A stretch of 13,385 bases of DNA from JANNHK01 sp031404355 (GTDB lineage: Bacteria > Actinomycetota > Acidimicrobiia > IMCC26256 > PALSA-610): contig JANNHK010000207.1 in the NCBI GenBank assembly GCA_031404355.1, forward strand, positions 1 through 13,385, written 5' to 3'. Position numbers and translations under genes: made by a program. Shown in pieces: positions 1 to 6,541 of this stretch (the first letter of the stretch is position 1; each line of letters opens with the position of its first letter). The notes below the pieces were generated by a model. The model was not told the origin of the DNA and made no database searches. It was given only the letters and a program-made list of their open reading frames with translations.

Positions 1-473
1 CGGCGCAGGATGTCGAAGTGCCGCTCGTGCAGGCGGGCGGCGAGCAGCTCCCCTTCGCCGATGCCAGTTTCGACATCGTGTTCTGCGACCACGGCGCGAT
101 GAGCTTCTGCGACCCGCGCCGCACCGTTCCCGAAGCCGCGCGGGTACTGCGGTCGGGCGGTCAGCTCGCGTTCTGCGTCACCGATCCCCTCGTGTACCTG
201 ACGTGGAACGAGGAGAAGGAGCGCCAGAGTCGGCGGCTGCAACGCGGCTACGAGACGCTCGGCCGCATGCACCTCGGCGGCGAGGGCACCATCGACTGGG
301 TCATTCCGCCGGGCGAATGGATCGCGCTGTTCCGCGCCAACGGCCTCGTCGTCGAAGATCTCATCGAGGTGCGCGCGCCCGAAGGTGCGACGACGACCTA
401 CGCAGACTTCGTACCGTACGACTGGGCCCGCCGCTGGCCCGCGGAACAGATCTGGCGCGCCCGCCGAGGTTAG
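1..473 (+). CDS. Class I SAM-dependent methyltransferase, C-terminal part (5' end outside window)
   Basis: The reading frame is open from the left edge (frame starting at base 3) to a TAG at 471-473, so the protein is truncated only by the window; about 157 residues are visible. The stretch LPFADASFDIVFCDHGAMSF matches the post-motif-I and motif-II region of UbiE/Methyltransf_11 enzymes: an acidic LPF-x-D-x-SFD segment followed by a hydrophobic strand. It is followed by a helix and the VLRSGGQLAF strand typical of motif III. The C-terminal DWARRWPAEQIWRARR is a common ending in uncharacterised actinobacterial methyltransferases. The glycine-rich SAM-binding motif I would lie upstream of the window. 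The substrate cannot be inferred. It is the only plus-strand gene seen and converges on the neighbouring minus-strand gene with overlapping stop codons. The first in-frame ATG-like codon inside the window is not the true start, because homology-like sequence continues upstream of it. Confidence 0.85.
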   Translation, partial: AQDVEVPLVQAGGEQLPFADASFDIVFCDHGAMSFCDPRRTVPEAARVLRSGGQLAFCVTDPLVYLTWNEEKERQSRRLQRGYETLGRMHLGGEGTIDWVIPPGEWIALFRANGLVVEDLIEVRAPEGATTTYADFVPYDWARRWPAEQIWRARRG

Positions 474-1147
474 ACGCCCGCCGCCGTCCACTCGGGCTGC
501 GCGCACTCCGCAACCGTGTCGATCGACGCGAGCTCGGGCGCCTGCCCGAAGGTCGTGCCCGCAGGTGTCTCCGCGATGCAGTACCACGTGCCCGTCGTGG
601 TTTCGCTGACCATGACGAAACCGGACTCGCTCAGGTCACCGAGGCCGACCGTGTCCGCGTCGGCACTCGACATGATGTCGAAGTCGAGCGTCGGCTCGAT
701 GGCTTCGAGCGTCGCTGCAGACAACGTCGCGTAGGTCGCGACGTCGGTGTAGTGGACCTTCGCAACCATGAGACCATCGCGGAGCGTCATCTGCGCGGCG
801 CGCACGGCGTCGACCGCGTCGGCCGGCGGCGCGGCTTCGTCCGCGGGCGCGTCCTCCTCGGTTGCCGCTGTGGTCTTCTTCGCACCGGTCGATCGGAGGG
901 CGACGACCGCCCCGAGGCCGACGCCGACGACGACGACCACAACGAGGAGGCCCTTCAGTACGGGCTTCGCTCCCGACTTCTCGACGGGCTTGATCAGCGA
1001 ACTCGGCGCCGGGTTCAGCGTCGCCACGGCCTTCTTGCTGGCGTCGCCGAGCCCGGGCGGCTGCAACACGACCTCACGGTTTGCCCACCGCACACCGGTT
1101 TCGGCATCGGTGTCGGTGTCGGCCGAGGCCTCGTTGATGTCGGTCAC
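470..1147 (-). CDS. Single-pass membrane protein with type IV pilin-like extracytoplasmic domain
   Basis: This 225-residue protein starts with GTG at 1147. Residues 1-65 are a polar, probably cytoplasmic tail. Residues about 66-84 are one transmembrane helix containing a run of valines. Residues 88-110 form an Ala/Pro/Glu/Asp-rich linker. From about 111 to the end lies a domain resembling the globular part of actinobacterial pilins and pseudopilins: an amphipathic helix (AVRAAQMTLRDGLMVAKVHY), TDVATY, LEAIEPTLDF, and a beta region ending in TTGTWYCIAETPAGTTF. Cys190 and Cys215 are the only cysteines and could form a C-terminal disulphide loop as in many pilins. The N-terminal prepilin peptidase motif (Gly then Phe/Met with Glu5 next to a hydrophobic helix) is absent, so it is not an ordinary pilin. 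The GTG overlaps the upstream TGA by 4 bases, with GGAG at a spacing of 8. The membrane topology is clear; the pilin resemblance is pattern recognition only. Confidence 0.7.
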   Translation of the reverse strand: MTDINEASADTDTDAETGVRWANREVVLQPPGLGDASKKAVATLNPAPSSLIKPVEKSGAKPVLKGLLVVVVVVGVGLGAVVALRSTGAKKTTAATEEDAPADEAAPPADAVDAVRAAQMTLRDGLMVAKVHYTDVATYATLSAATLEAIEPTLDFDIMSSADADTVGLGDLSESGFVMVSETTTGTWYCIAETPAGTTFGQAPELASIDTVAECAQPEWTAAGV

Positions 1148-2007
1148 GCCGTCAGCTCCAGGGAGTCACGCAAGGTTTCGAACAGGGTGTCGTTCTGGAC
1201 GGTCGCGTGCGTCAGCAAGACGAACACACGCGAGCCGTCGATGATTGCGAGCACGCGCACTTCGTATCCTTCGGCGTCTTCGAGTACGGCGTCGGTGGCC
1301 GGCCGGCCCTCGTACTCGATGCGCGTCTCGCTCTTGATTTCGGTACCGTCCCGCTCGTTGGCAAGGCCTTGGACACCACCATGGAGCGCGGCGTCGATGT
1401 TCTCCGCGGGAACGGCCATACCCATGTCCATGCTGCCGACGCGAACCTCGTAGTTACCCGGGTCTTCGACGGCAGCTTCCTGCAGCACGATGCCGTCGGC
1501 GATCGGGAGTGTCGTTTCCGTCGGCCGGCTCGGGAGCCGCACGCTGTACCCCTGGTTGAACGGCGCGTACAACACGCCGCCACCGTCGATGTACGCCTCG
1601 GCTTCAGACGGGAGGGGCGCAGGCGCGCTGAAGGATCGCAGGCCGAACCAGCCGCCGCCGAGGGCGAGGGCCGCGACGACGATGACAAACGGGGCGATCG
1701 ACTTCGTCGGCCGCGCCGGTGGTGCAACCGCGGGGCCCCACGCCCGAGCGTCGCTCGGCGGCGTTCCCGGCGTCGGGAACCCGAGGCGCGCGGGTGCTGC
1801 GTAGCGCGGGTCGTACCCGCCGCCGATCGCGGCGGTCTGCGTGGGCGCTCCGTACTGACTCGGAGGCGCCGCGGCGCGACCCGCGGGTGTCGTTGTGGTC
1901 GTCGCCATCGCGGGCGCCGGGACGGCCGCGGCTACGGGCGCACCACACTTCTTGCACATGTCCCACGCTGCAGGCAGGAGGTAGCCGCACTTGTCGCACT
2001 GCCGCAC
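1144..2007 (-). CDS. Zinc-ribbon single-pass membrane protein with extracytoplasmic PsbP/LpqN-like domain
   Basis: This 287-residue protein starts with GTG at 2007; no better in-frame start follows the preceding gene's stop. Residues 4-21 hold a zinc ribbon with two CxxC pairs (Cys4, Cys7, Cys18, Cys21). A long Ala/Pro/Thr/Gly-rich linker spans about 23-100. One transmembrane helix lies at about 104-124 after a basic residue (TKS). The remainder is an extracytoplasmic domain beginning LPSEAEAYIDGGGVLY and including GYSVRLPSRP, NYEVRVGSM, YEGRPATDAVLE and SRVFVLLTHA. This pattern (a 'Y/F-x-V-x-x-P-x-x-P' strand, then 'GRPA', then a hydrophobic strand and a final helix) recalls the PsbP/LpqN-like fold of actinobacterial surface proteins. 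It shares its helix and first extracytoplasmic strand with the next upstream gene, its likely paralogue. The function is unknown; a sensor or envelope scaffold role is speculation. Its stop overlaps the start of the pilin-like gene, so the two are probably co-translated. Confidence 0.8.
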   Translation of the reverse strand: MRQCDKCGYLLPAAWDMCKKCGAPVAAAVPAPAMATTTTTPAGRAAAPPSQYGAPTQTAAIGGGYDPRYAAPARLGFPTPGTPPSDARAWGPAVAPPARPTKSIAPFVIVVAALALGGGWFGLRSFSAPAPLPSEAEAYIDGGGVLYAPFNQGYSVRLPSRPTETTLPIADGIVLQEAAVEDPGNYEVRVGSMDMGMAVPAENIDAALHGGVQGLANERDGTEIKSETRIEYEGRPATDAVLEDAEGYEVRVLAIIDGSRVFVLLTHATVQNDTLFETLRDSLELTA

Positions 2008-2065
2008 GGTCTCAGGTATCGGTGTCCCGCGGAGGCGACGTGAGGAGGAATTACGGACGAAAGCC

Positions 2066-2626
2066 CTAGATCGACGCCCCGCCGGGCAAGCGGAGTGACC
2101 CGGTGAACCGCTCGTACACCGCGTCTACGGCCCGGGCATCGGTCCCGCCGACGGCCACCGCGTACACCGTGGGCCCCACGGTTGCCGTTCCGGTCTTGAC
2201 GTTGTCGGTCTCGTACGGCGCCGAGGCCGCGGCGACCGTCTCCTCGGTTGACCCGGCCGGGAACGCCGCCACGATCATGGTGAAGTCGTCGCCCGCGAAG
2301 ACCACGGCCGGCACCCCGAGACCCAGTTGCACCTCGGTCGGTGCTCCGGCGAAGTTGCCGCCGATGCCCGTGATCGGCGAGACGTAGTCGACTCCGGTGC
2401 CGTCGACATACGTCGCGGCCTCTTCGGGGAGCGGCAACTGCTCCTGGAACCAGTACTGGTATCCGAACCACCCGGCGGTCGCGAGCGCGGCCGTCAGCAG
2501 GAGCGGGAAGAGCCCGGAGAACGCCGAGCCGCGTGCCGGTGCGGCCGCGGTCGTCGCCCACTGACCGCCGGCCGACGGCACCCGTTCCAAGATCGCCCCG
2601 AACTCCAGTTGCGGTGGCGACGGCAC
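2066..2626 (-). CDS. Single-pass membrane protein, short paralogue of the zinc-ribbon protein
   Basis: This 186-residue protein starts with GTG at 2626. An in-frame TGA lies eight codons upstream and no other start intervenes, which fixes this start. A short N-terminal tail of about 35 residues has no cysteines. One transmembrane helix follows at about 37-56. The segment GWFGYQYWFQ then LPLPEEAATYVDGTGVDY matches GWFGLRSFS then PLPSEAEAYIDGGGVLY in the neighbouring zinc-ribbon protein. Both proteins also end in a similar helix (AVYERFTGSLRLP here, TLFETLRDSLELT there). The extracytoplasmic part is about 120 residues and predicted to be mostly beta strands. It therefore looks like a duplicated extracytoplasmic domain with the zinc ribbon and linker lost, or never gained. 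The function is unknown. It lies 44 bases after the acyl-CoA ligase stop and 58 bases before the zinc-ribbon gene. No strong ribosome binding site is seen. Confidence 0.75.
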   Translation of the reverse strand: MPSPPQLEFGAILERVPSAGGQWATTAAAPARGSAFSGLFPLLLTAALATAGWFGYQYWFQEQLPLPEEAATYVDGTGVDYVSPITGIGGNFAGAPTEVQLGLGVPAVVFAGDDFTMIVAAFPAGSTEETVAAASAPYETDNVKTGTATVGPTVYAVAVGGTDARAVDAVYERFTGSLRLPGGASI

Positions 2627-2670
2627 CCCCCAATATCGGACGAACCGTCACCGCAACCTGAGACAATCCC

Positions 2671-4279
2671 TCACCGACGGTCGAATTCCACTCCGGCGGC
2701 TTCGCGATCCCAGGTCGCCGGGGTCACCCCTTCGGCCCGCAGCTCGTACTTGAGGACCCGGCCGACGGGGTTCCGGGGCAGATCGTCGCGGAACTCCACG
2801 TAGCGCGGGATCGCGAAGTACGGGACCCGCTCCGCCACCCATCGGCACAGCCCTTCCTCGGTGAGGTCGACGCCGTCCTGGCGGACGCACGTGACCTTGA
2901 CGTCGTCTTCGCCGAGCGGGCTCGGGACGGCATGGACCGCGACGTCGCGCACCCCGGGGTGGGCGAAGAGGGTCTTCTCCATCTCGAAACTCGAGATGTT
3001 CTCGCCCCGGCGGCGCATCGCGTCCTTCTTGCGGTCGACGAAGAACATGAATCCGTCTTCGTCGATGCGGGCGAGGTCGCCGGTGTGGAACCACAGGTTG
3101 CGCATCGCGTCGATCGTGCCCTGCGCATTGTTCCAGTACCCGGCGAACATCACGTTCGGGCGTTGGGGCCGGCACACGAGTTCGCCGGGTTCGCCGACCG
3201 GCACTTCGTTGTCGTCGTCGTCGACGATACGAACGTCGAAGTCGTACGTGTTCGGTTTGCCCGCCGCGCCCGGCTTGTTCGCTTCGCCCGCGTCGAGCAT
3301 CGAGATCAGTGACGCTTCGGTCATGCCGAACGCGGCGCTGAAGGTGAGGCACCCGAAGCGTTCCTGCCACGCACGGTCGGTGTCGGGCGGCATCGGGACT
3401 GCCGCGCCCAGGCGCAACGAGTGCCCGGTTTGGTCGGGATGGTCGTCGGCATTCGCGAGCAGGATGGCGATCGATCCGAGCATGGAGACGATGGTTGCGC
3501 CGGTGCGTTTGACCTCGGGCCAGAACCGGCTCACCGAGAACCGGCCCGCGATGCTCGCCCGCCCACCGACGAGCAGCGTGCCGACGACACACACCGAGAT
3601 CGCGTTGAAGTGGAACAGCGGGAGCGGGGTGAGCACGACGTCGTCGGGTGTGCGTTGCCACGCACGCACGATCTGGTCGGCCAGGCAGACGACGTAGTTG
3701 TGCGAAAGCATGCAGCCCCTTCGACGGGCCGGTCGTGCCCGCCGTGTAGATGAAGCACGCGAGGTCGCTCGGCCGCACGACCACACCCTCGACCGGGTGG
3801 TCGGAGCCGGCTTCGAGCAGGTCCTGCCACGTGGTCATCGGCACCGCGTCGATCACCGCATCGGGCGGGTCGATCGTGACGCAGTACGCGAGTTCGGGCG
3901 TCGTATCGGGTCCGACGACCTCGACGGCACGCGCGGCGAAGTCGCCCTGCACGAAGAACACCTTGGCCCCCGAGTCGGCGAGTTGGTGGAGGAGGAACTC
4001 GCCTTTGTACGCGGTGTTGATCGGCACCTGCACCGCGCCGAGCTTGATCGCGGCAAAGAAACTCACGACCTGTTCGGCCCGATTCTCGATCAGTGTCGCG
4101 ACGCGGTCGCCGTGGCCAACGCCCATCGCCGCGAGCGCGTGCGCGCACCGGTTCGACTCGCGGTCCATCTGGCGCGCGGTGTACTCCTCGCCTTCGAAGT
4201 CGAGGTACGGGCCGTCGGGGTCGTCCGCCAACCGCGTGGCGAGCGCGGCGAGGATCGTGGTCTGCGGGCGCGGTTCCAT
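2671..4279 (-). pseudogene. CaiC-like ATP-dependent acyl-CoA ligase, interrupted by a one-base frameshift
   Basis: This is an AMP-forming acyl-CoA synthetase (ANL superfamily), which would convert a free acid, ATP and CoA to acyl-CoA. It starts with ATG at 4279 and stops with TGA at 2671-2673. The 1609-base span is one base more than a multiple of three; removing one base gives about 535 residues, a normal family length. The first frame carries the N-terminal domain and the P-loop FIYTAGTTGPSKG, then runs into unrelated sequence. The correct continuation (CMLSHNYVVCLADQIV) lies in the next frame, and the switch maps to the four-C run at 3716-3719. The second frame holds the adenylation motifs: FHTGDLARIDEDGFMFFVDR, the hinge KKDAMRRRGENIS typical of CaiC-type ligases, and a C-terminal PRNPVGRVLKYELR with the expected lysine. 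The rest of the gene is intact and uses ordinary codons. A homopolymer sequencing error or a very recent mutation therefore both fit. The substrate is unknown. Confidence 0.88.
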
Positions 4280-4294
4280 CGGGACCGAGATTAC

Positions 4295-4981
4295 TTACAG
4301 GTCGTCCGTGTACGTATCGGTGCCGGGCACCGTCGCGAGAAACGGGCTCGCGAACCCCGTGCCCGGCGGCAAGTCGACCCGCTCCGACGCGGCGATCGGG
4401 TCGCCGGTCGTGAACGCGAGGATGAGCAGGTGCTCGCCCGCGTCGACCTCGGAGAGGACGACGCGCGACGGCGCGAGCACGGCGGCGGCGTCGATACCTG
4501 CAGTCCCGACGTTGTCATGCATCCAGGCGACCGCATCGGTCGACGACGCCGTCGTCGCAATCGCGAGCACGCCCTCGTAGCCACGATCCAAGGCGTAGGC
4601 GGCCGGGCCGACCGCAGTGATGCGCGAGTACACGGCCGTATGGACGTGATCGCGGCCGGCGAAGAGCCGGTCCTGCTCCGTGATGGCCGTCATCTGCCCC
4701 TGCACCCACGCGTCCCACGCGGGCTGTTGGCCTTCGAGTATCCACGCGGTGGTGAGGTACGAACCACGATTGCGGTCGCCGAACAGGGTGCCGTCGGCGC
4801 GGGCGGCTTTGCACGCTCGGGTCGCGACCCATCGTTTGCCCGCAAACGCGCCCGGCCCGCCGGTGACCGCCGCGTAGAAGTGGTCACCCTCGTACCACCG
4901 GTTGAATGCGCGCGCCTGACCCGCGTGGGGCTCGATGAGCGCGACGATCGCCGTACCGATCGCAACCTCATGCACCTTCAT
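4295..4981 (-). CDS. Conserved hypothetical protein, possible dimeric alpha/beta-barrel (EthD-like) fold
   Basis: I chose ATG at 4981 (228 residues) because GGAGG lies 10 bases upstream. A longer frame from GTG at 5032 has no such site and would add a low-complexity Arg/Gly-rich tail overlapping the upstream gene. I do not recognise a named family with certainty. Residues 9-60 contain a strand, then a helix with AFNRWYEGDHFYAAV, then GPGAFAGKRWVATR. This arrangement (strand, N-x-WY-x-x-H helix, 'F-x-x-x-R-W/Y' strand) resembles dimeric alpha/beta-barrel proteins such as the EthD and DUF-type dabb families. A second half with strand-helix-strand content (about 112-192: HTAVYSRI, then TDAVAWMHDN, then GEHLLILAF) suggests an internal pair of such units. 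It sits between the crotonase block and the ligase, 43 bases after one and 15 before the other, so it is probably part of the same transcript and may help in the same catabolic route. No signal peptide or membrane segment is seen. Confidence 0.7.
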   Translation of the reverse strand: MKVHEVAIGTAIVALIEPHAGQARAFNRWYEGDHFYAAVTGGPGAFAGKRWVATRACKAARADGTLFGDRNRGSYLTTAWILEGQQPAWDAWVQGQMTAITEQDRLFAGRDHVHTAVYSRITAVGPAAYALDRGYEGVLAIATTASSTDAVAWMHDNVGTAGIDAAAVLAPSRVVLSEVDAGEHLLILAFTTGDPIAASERVDLPPGTGFASPFLATVPGTDTYTDDL

Positions 4982-4991
4982 GCGGCTACGA

Positions 4992-4996
4992 CCTCC
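4992..4996 (-). promoter_or_regulatory. Ribosome binding site deciding the start at 4981
   Basis: The minus strand reads GGAGG here, 10 bases before the ATG at 4981-4979. No comparable purine-rich site precedes the alternative GTG at 5032. This supports the shorter 228-residue product. Confidence 0.6.
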
Positions 4997-5024
4997 GGCC
5001 CTCGATCGCCCGTGCGGGTCGTCG

Positions 5025-5861
5025 TCAATCACCGGGCCTGCGTTCTGCGCCTGGACTGGTCAGCGGCTTCCAGTTTGGTTCGCGCTTCTCGGCGAACGCG
5101 CGCGGGCCTTCTTCCTGGTCGGGGTGGCCCCACATCGACACGAGTTCGTTCGCACCGTGGCGGCACGCTTCTGTGAGACCCAACTCCATTGCGCCCCACA
5201 GTGCCCGCTTCGTCGCGGCCATCGCCGCGGGTGAGTTCTTCGCGATCTTCTCGGCGAGGGCCTGCGCTTCGGTGCGGAGCTGGTCGGGCGGGTCGACGAT
5301 CTGGCTGATCATGCCGAGTTGGTAGGCGCGTTGCGCGGTCATGCGTTCGTACCGGCCGACGAGCGCCATCCGCATCACGGCTTCTACCGGGATCCGCTTC
5401 ATGAGCCCGATCGCCTCGATCGCCACGACCTGACCGACCGAGGTGTGCGGGTCGAAGAACGTCGCGTCGCTACTCGCAATCACGATGTCGGCGTCGGCGA
5501 CCCAGTGGAACGCACCACCCGCGCAGATGCCGTTGACCGCGGTGATGACCGGCTTCCACACCTCGTTGTGCCACGCCGTGAAGTGCAGGTCCCAGTTCTC
5601 GACCGATGCGCGGTACCGCTCCATGCCCTGCCCGTCGCTTGCGAGCTCCGCGACGTCGACTCCGGTCTGGAACGCGCGCCCCTCCCCCGTATGCACGATG
5701 ACGCGGACCTCGGGGTCGGCGTCGAGCGCGCGCCACGCCAGCTCGAACTCGTCGCGCATCAGCGCGTTCATCGCGTTGAGCTGGTCGGGCCGGTTGTTGA
5801 CCAACCAGCCGACGGGCCCGACCCGTTCGAGCTTCAGTGTTTCCAGCTCCGGATAGCTCAC
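5025..5861 (-). CDS. Enoyl-CoA hydratase/isomerase (crotonase) family protein, non-classical active site
   Basis: The start is GTG at 5861 (278 residues), overlapping the upstream TGA as GTGA and preceded by AAGGAG at a 7-base spacing; starting at 5888 would only add nine unsupported residues. The protein has the crotonase layout: RPDQLNAMNALM, FQTGVDVAEL as the first oxyanion-hole segment, and AVNGICAGGAFHWVADADIV as the second. It ends with the usual segment MWGHPDQEEGPRAFAEKREPNW. By eye alignment to rat mitochondrial enoyl-CoA hydratase, the position of catalytic Glu144 is His139 (DPHTSVGQ) and that of Glu164 is Arg164 (VMRMALVG). Simple water addition by the classical mechanism is therefore doubtful, and an isomerase, hydrolase, lyase or other crotonase reaction is possible. 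It is closely similar to the next upstream gene; the two form a tandem pair behind an acyl-CoA dehydrogenase. The protein is probably cytoplasmic, and the substrate is unknown. Confidence 0.88.
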   Translation of the reverse strand: MSYPELETLKLERVGPVGWLVNNRPDQLNAMNALMRDEFELAWRALDADPEVRVIVHTGEGRAFQTGVDVAELASDGQGMERYRASVENWDLHFTAWHNEVWKPVITAVNGICAGGAFHWVADADIVIASSDATFFDPHTSVGQVVAIEAIGLMKRIPVEAVMRMALVGRYERMTAQRAYQLGMISQIVDPPDQLRTEAQALAEKIAKNSPAAMAATKRALWGAMELGLTEACRHGANELVSMWGHPDQEEGPRAFAEKREPNWKPLTSPGAERRPGD

Positions 5862-6541
5862 CGTTTCGCTCCTTCTAGTGCGTTCCACAGCGCGCGCTTG
5901 ATCGTGGCCAACTCACCGGCCGGGTGTTGCGCGATCGTCTCCGCCAGTGCCTGCGCGGCCGCCCGCAACCGGTCCGGAGGTTCTACCTGCGAGCAGATGC
6001 CCAGGTCGTACGCACGGGCCGCGCTCATGCGTTCGTGGACACCGGTGAACGCGAGCCGCAGGATCGGCTCCATCGGCGACTGCTTGGCCAGGCCGATCGT
6101 CTCGAACACGGTCGCCTGCCCCACTGACACGTGCGGGTCGACGAGCGTCGCCGTCTGACTCATGAGCACGATGTCGGCATCTGCCACGAAATGCAGCCCA
6201 CCACCCGCGCACACGCCGTTCACCGCCGCGATGACCGGCTTCCACACACCGTTATGCCAGCTCGTGAACTTCAACTCGAAGTGCTTCGTCCGGCGCGACT
6301 GCTCCCGGAGCGCGTCGCGATCTTTCGCCAGCTGGGCCACGTCGAGGCCCGTCTGGAACGCCTTCCCCGCGCCGGTGTTGACGATGACACGTACGTCGGG
6401 ATCAGTGTCGAATTCGCGCCAGGCGGCTTCGAGTTCGTCGAACATGCGGGCGTTCATCGCGTTTCCCGCATCGGGCCGGTCGAACACCAACCACCCGACG
6501 GGACCATCGCGTTCGACCCGCAACGTTTCGTACGCGGTCAA
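5858..6541 (-). CDS. Short crotonase-family protein lacking the C-terminal segment
   Basis: The likely start is TTG at 6541, forming a TTGA overlap with the dehydrogenase stop, with GAGG about 10 bases upstream; this gives 227 residues. The frame is open further upstream, but that extension is Arg-rich antiparallel-frame noise from the dehydrogenase gene. The crotonase features are FDRPDAGNAMNARM, FQTGLDVAQL and AVNGVCAGGGLHFVADADIV. The segment DPHVSVGQATVFETIGLAKQ is nearly the same as in the downstream partner. The positions of the two classical glutamates hold His137 and Arg162. The protein stops at ATIKRALWNALEGAKR, whereas its partner continues about 50 residues through the MWGHPDQEEGP...FAEKR tail that normally packs over the active site and helps trimer assembly. 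This makes it shorter than the usual 250-270 residues. It could be a partner subunit of the downstream crotonase, a decaying copy, or an active short form. Translation of the two is coupled by a GTGA overlap. Confidence 0.8.
   Translation of the reverse strand: MTAYETLRVERDGPVGWLVFDRPDAGNAMNARMFDELEAAWREFDTDPDVRVIVNTGAGKAFQTGLDVAQLAKDRDALREQSRRTKHFELKFTSWHNGVWKPVIAAVNGVCAGGGLHFVADADIVLMSQTATLVDPHVSVGQATVFETIGLAKQSPMEPILRLAFTGVHERMSAARAYDLGICSQVEPPDRLRAAAQALAETIAQHPAGELATIKRALWNALEGAKR
5869..5874 (-). promoter_or_regulatory. Ribosome binding site for the second tandem crotonase
   Basis: The minus strand reads AAGGAG, 7 bases before the GTG at 5861-5859. It lies within the last codons of the preceding crotonase gene and decides the start at 5861 rather than 5888. 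Confidence 0.65.

Noticed and set aside
203..1453. Plus-strand open frame spanning the methyltransferase end and two membrane genes
   Set aside because: It is Arg-rich low-complexity sequence, inconsistent with the coherent domain order on the other frames.
3207..3228. GTC trinucleotide run
   Set aside because: It encodes an Asp-rich loop (DDDDN) in the ligase and is explained by codon use; not a separate repeat element.
3698..5176. Long plus-strand open frame of nearly 500 codons opposite the ligase and dabb-like genes
   Set aside because: It is Arg/Val-rich with no recognisable domain and runs antiparallel to well-supported genes; long antisense frames are expected in GC-rich DNA.
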